Shown here piece after piece: positions 61,437 to 64,000 of a stretch of DNA of 64,000 nt. A program made the translations under genes and the position numbers. The notes under the pieces were generated by a model, which saw only the letters and a program-made list of their open reading frames with translations, did not search any database and had not been told where the DNA came from. Numbering within the stretch: position 1 is the first letter of the stretch; every line of letters begins with the position of its first letter. Origin of the DNA: Lactiplantibacillus xiangfangensis. Its GTDB lineage: Bacteria > Bacillota > Bacilli > Lactobacillales > Lactobacillaceae. Where the stretch lies: positions 1 to 64,000 of the forward strand of contig NZ_JQCL01000054.1 in NCBI RefSeq assembly GCF_001438845.1, read 5' to 3'.

Positions 61437-63800
61437 CTATCGTTGCCGCTTAAATCCAAATAGCGAAATAGTGGTCAATAATAACGCTAGCACACCTGCA
61501 AATATACCCTGATTGCCGGTGTTTTTTTCATTAGTTTGTGGCAACGTCGCACCTTGAATCGAACTATTCGACTGATGGATTGACATGACCACCGTGCCGC
61601 CAATATTAGGCCGGTATGACCCAATATTCACCCGCTCGTACTTGTATTGAAGCTTCGCTGGCGTCAAGACCCGTAACGTTCTAGTCGGCTTGCCACTTGG
61701 TAGCACCATGCTCTTCTCAGGCCGAGTTACTTGCCCGTTAGTCTCTGGTTGGCGCTTACTATTAACACTGACTGGTCGCGTTGAAGTGATGGTCACCGAA
61801 TGACTACCGTTGCTGGAAACACTAGTTGGCTGTGTTGGAAACGTTATTGGCTTATCAGCAACACCAATTGGCTTGGTTGCGACCGTAACCACCGGGTGCT
61901 TTCCGTTGGCGTCCCCAACGCTTGGTTGCGTTGGGGACGTCACTACCTTGTCAGGAACATCAACCGGCTTGGTGGGAGTCGTGACCACCAATTGACTACC
62001 GTTATCGGGAACAGTGCTCGGTTTTTCTACTTCGTCAGGAACATCGACTGGTTTGGCTGGCGTTGTGACTACTGGTTGACTAGGGTGATCATTCACGTCG
62101 TTTGCTTGAGCCGCAGTTAATTGCATTTGCGCACGTTGTAAGGCCACTTTAGCAGCAACTAACGCTGAATTGGCATCATTGAGTGCTTTTCCCGTGGTAA
62201 CCACCATTTCCTGAGCCTGGGCCACCACGTCAGTCTGCTTAGCAATGGCGACTTTCAGATCTGCAATCGCTTGGTTTAGACTTGCTAGCCAAGCTAGGTC
62301 CTTAGCTAATTGTATCTGTGCGGCCGTTAACTGTGCCGTTAAAGTTTGCACGTCAGCCACCTTGGCCGCCAATTCCTGCTGTGCAGCTTGCAATGCTGCT
62401 TGGGCCTGCTCATTGTGGGCCGTCGCGTCAGCTACCGCTGCGTTGGCTTGGTCAAATGCAATAGCTTCTGTTTTAGCATCCGCTGTCTTGGTTGCTAAAT
62501 CGGCTTTGGCCGTCGCTAGTTGAGCAGCAAAATCCACGGGTGTAATCAACGTGGTATTCGCTGAATTAGGTGTATTGAACGGCGTATGAATGATCTCATG
62601 AATTCCGCCATGGTCATCAATACCAATCGCAAGATAACTATCGGATAAGATGTCTGAATCAGACAGGTCAGGAACTTCTGTCCAATTCATGGTAGTTCGA
62701 TAGATTGCTTCTTTCATGTTTCCAATCGTCAGCGTTCCAGCACTTATTTCATCTGCCAAAGTAGGATCACTACCAAGATTAATATTTTCATCATCAGCAG
62801 AATCGAAATCATATTGTTGGCTAACATTTTTGAGTAAATCCTCTAATAAGGTATTTCTTCCATATTCACTCACATATTGTTGACCCAACGTTATATCTTC
62901 AAGTGTACTTGTAAAATTATGACTATTGTCACCATTCCACTGTGCCAACAGTTGATTAATCATAACCAAGGCAAACCTGGTCAAATCCGCCCACTGTTCC
63001 TGAGTTACTGCATTCAAATTAGCAACAGCAGTCTCGCTGTCAACCTTAGAAGCCGTATAGTTATTGTCGGCTTCAACTTGGTCCATAAATACTATTGCTT
63101 TCGACTCATAAGCCGCTTCCGCGGCAAACTGTTGCAACAGTGGCAATTGATGAACATGCTGTTCTTCAGCATTTAGACTCTTCCACGTTTGACCGTCAAC
63201 CTTAACTTTCGGTTGCGCATCCATCTGTTCTTGCAACTGATTAACATTATCTTCGGCCGTATTAACCGCCACGTTCGCCTGACTCGTTGCTACCTGGGCA
63301 CTGCCAGCCGTATCCTTAGCTTGTTGTAAATCGCTGGTCGCCACGGTAGCCGTTGACGTCGCACTCGACACATTAGAAGTCGCACTAGCTGCTTGGCTCT
63401 TAGCCGCAGTTAAATCGGTGGTCGTTGTTTGTACCTTAACCGTATCGTCAGCCACTGCTTTAGTCGCAGCAGCTTTTTCTTGATTCAGCCCATCCGGGGA
63501 AAGTTGACTTAACTTAGTGGTTTCATCCGAAGCTGCCTGAGCCGCACTGCTGGCTGCAACTTGAGCAGTCGACTGAGCTTCAGTAGCCGTTGAAACGTTT
63601 TGTTGCGCCTGACTCACGGCCGCGTGCGTTTGGGACGCCGCGCTAGTAGCGGTCTTAGCGCTACTAGTTTGTGTAACAGTGCTAGCGGATGAAGCTTTAC
63701 CCGCACTACTTTGATTAACCGTATCAGCCTTAGCCTCAAAAGTGCCAGCTCCTAACGCCGCCGCAGTAATAATTAACGTTACTGTGATCTTTTTATTCAT
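61437..63800 (-). CDS. LPXTG-anchored surface protein, PgrA/Sec10 surface-exclusion type
   Basis: A 787-aa wall protein. A Sec signal peptide (TVTLIITAAALGAGTFEAKA) is followed by a Ser/Thr/Ala/Gln-rich coiled-coil region (about 40-200), and a central globular domain (EEQHVHQLPLLQQFAAEAAY, LTRFALVMINQLLAQWNG) resembling the surface-exclusion protein PgrA/Sec10. Then come a second coiled coil (about 430-570), Pro/Val repeats of the TTPTKPVDVPDKV type and an LPQTN sorting signal with KRQR tail. Sortase should attach it to peptidoglycan. PgrA relatives on plasmids limit conjugation and promote aggregation. A chromosomal copy may act in adhesion. AAGGGGAT ribosome binding site. Bases 63801-64000 hold only its upstream region. 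Confidence 0.9.
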   Translation of the reverse strand: MNKKITVTLIITAAALGAGTFEAKADTVNQSSAGKASSASTVTQTSSAKTATSAASQTHAAVSQAQQNVSTATEAQSTAQVAASSAAQAASDETTKLSQLSPDGLNQEKAAATKAVADDTVKVQTTTTDLTAAKSQAASATSNVSSATSTATVATSDLQQAKDTAGSAQVATSQANVAVNTAEDNVNQLQEQMDAQPKVKVDGQTWKSLNAEEQHVHQLPLLQQFAAEAAYESKAIVFMDQVEADNNYTASKVDSETAVANLNAVTQEQWADLTRFALVMINQLLAQWNGDNSHNFTSTLEDITLGQQYVSEYGRNTLLEDLLKNVSQQYDFDSADDENINLGSDPTLADEISAGTLTIGNMKEAIYRTTMNWTEVPDLSDSDILSDSYLAIGIDDHGGIHEIIHTPFNTPNSANTTLITPVDFAAQLATAKADLATKTADAKTEAIAFDQANAAVADATAHNEQAQAALQAAQQELAAKVADVQTLTAQLTAAQIQLAKDLAWLASLNQAIADLKVAIAKQTDVVAQAQEMVVTTGKALNDANSALVAAKVALQRAQMQLTAAQANDVNDHPSQPVVTTPAKPVDVPDEVEKPSTVPDNGSQLVVTTPTKPVDVPDKVVTSPTQPSVGDANGKHPVVTVATKPIGVADKPITFPTQPTSVSSNGSHSVTITSTRPVSVNSKRQPETNGQVTRPEKSMVLPSGKPTRTLRVLTPAKLQYKYERVNIGSYRPNIGGTVVMSIHQSNSSIQGATLPQTNEKNTGNQGIFAGVLALLLTTISLFGFKRQR

Positions 63801-64000
63801 AATTACGATCCCCTTACTCAGTTTTCACGCACTATTTATATGGCAACCCCTAAGCACAACCCGCATCTGGCTACTTCACGCCGTACCGCTACCGTTACAT
63901 CGTTCAAACTAGCTAGTGTTTAAAGACTAATGCCATCATCATTGTCCTATGTACTACTCAGATCGAAACAGTGACCTCAATTAACCAGACCTTATATATA

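Overview
The window looks like chromosomal DNA of a Lactiplantibacillus (Lactobacillus plantarum group) strain. This rests on strong AAGGAGG-type ribosome binding sites, LPXTG and KxYKxGKxW surface-protein signals, CcpA-type cre sites, a deoxyribose operon, GH78 rhamnosidase genes and many sugar-uptake genes. Almost everything is carbohydrate acquisition, its regulation, or cell-surface proteins. No rRNA, tRNA, CRISPR array or phage was seen.

Layout. 1-400: the 3' end of an IS3-family transposase. 465-4300: a small unknown gene, PEP synthase (ppsA) with a cre site on its promoter, and a MerR regulator. 4798-10005: a 2-deoxyribose operon (deoC, FucP-type permease, DeoX-like DUF4432 protein, PfkB kinase) divergent from a SorC/DeoR-type regulator. 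10230-19297: an orphan antitoxin-like gene, then a rhamnoside module (AraC regulator, GH78 rhamnosidase, two sister MFS permeases) next to a divergent flavin reductase / LysR pair. 19387-27677: a large LPXTG protein with BspA-type repeats and Ig-like repeats, a CoA-disulfide reductase-rhodanese fusion, and an MFS permease.

27734-60241 is the most striking block. It carries two GH125 exo-mannosidases, a GH1 enzyme, a ROK kinase, a GH38 and a GH92 alpha-mannosidase, a GntR/LacI regulator, a YesN/YesM two-component system with YesL, an MsmX-type ATPase, a mannose/fructose-type ROK kinase, a GH13 glucosidase, a lipoprotein plus two permeases of the Lpl/Ytc/Ngt type, and a GH20 hexosaminidase. An AraC regulator, a heterodimeric ABC exporter and a second GntR/LacI regulator follow. 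GH38 + GH92 + GH125 + GH20 + ROK + ABC importer is the combination known from the pneumococcal high-mannose N-glycan pathway, so I read this as an N-glycan (mannoside) utilisation island. No endo-beta-N-acetylglucosaminidase is visible in the window. 60271-63800: a PucR-type regulator and an LPXTG protein of the PgrA/Sec10 type, with a decayed second LPXTG tail downstream.

Seven copies or fragments of an unrecognised intergenic repeat are scattered through the window (near 4.5, 10.0, 26.2, 29.2, 39.2, 39.7 and 52 kb). A full copy has a hairpin module plus a 'cloverleaf' of about 180 nt: an outer stem enclosing three hairpins. Different copies keep the pairing while changing the bases. Most copies lie just downstream of a stop codon, several between the stop codon and the transcription terminator. 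This repeat family and the N-glycan island are the two things I would look at first.
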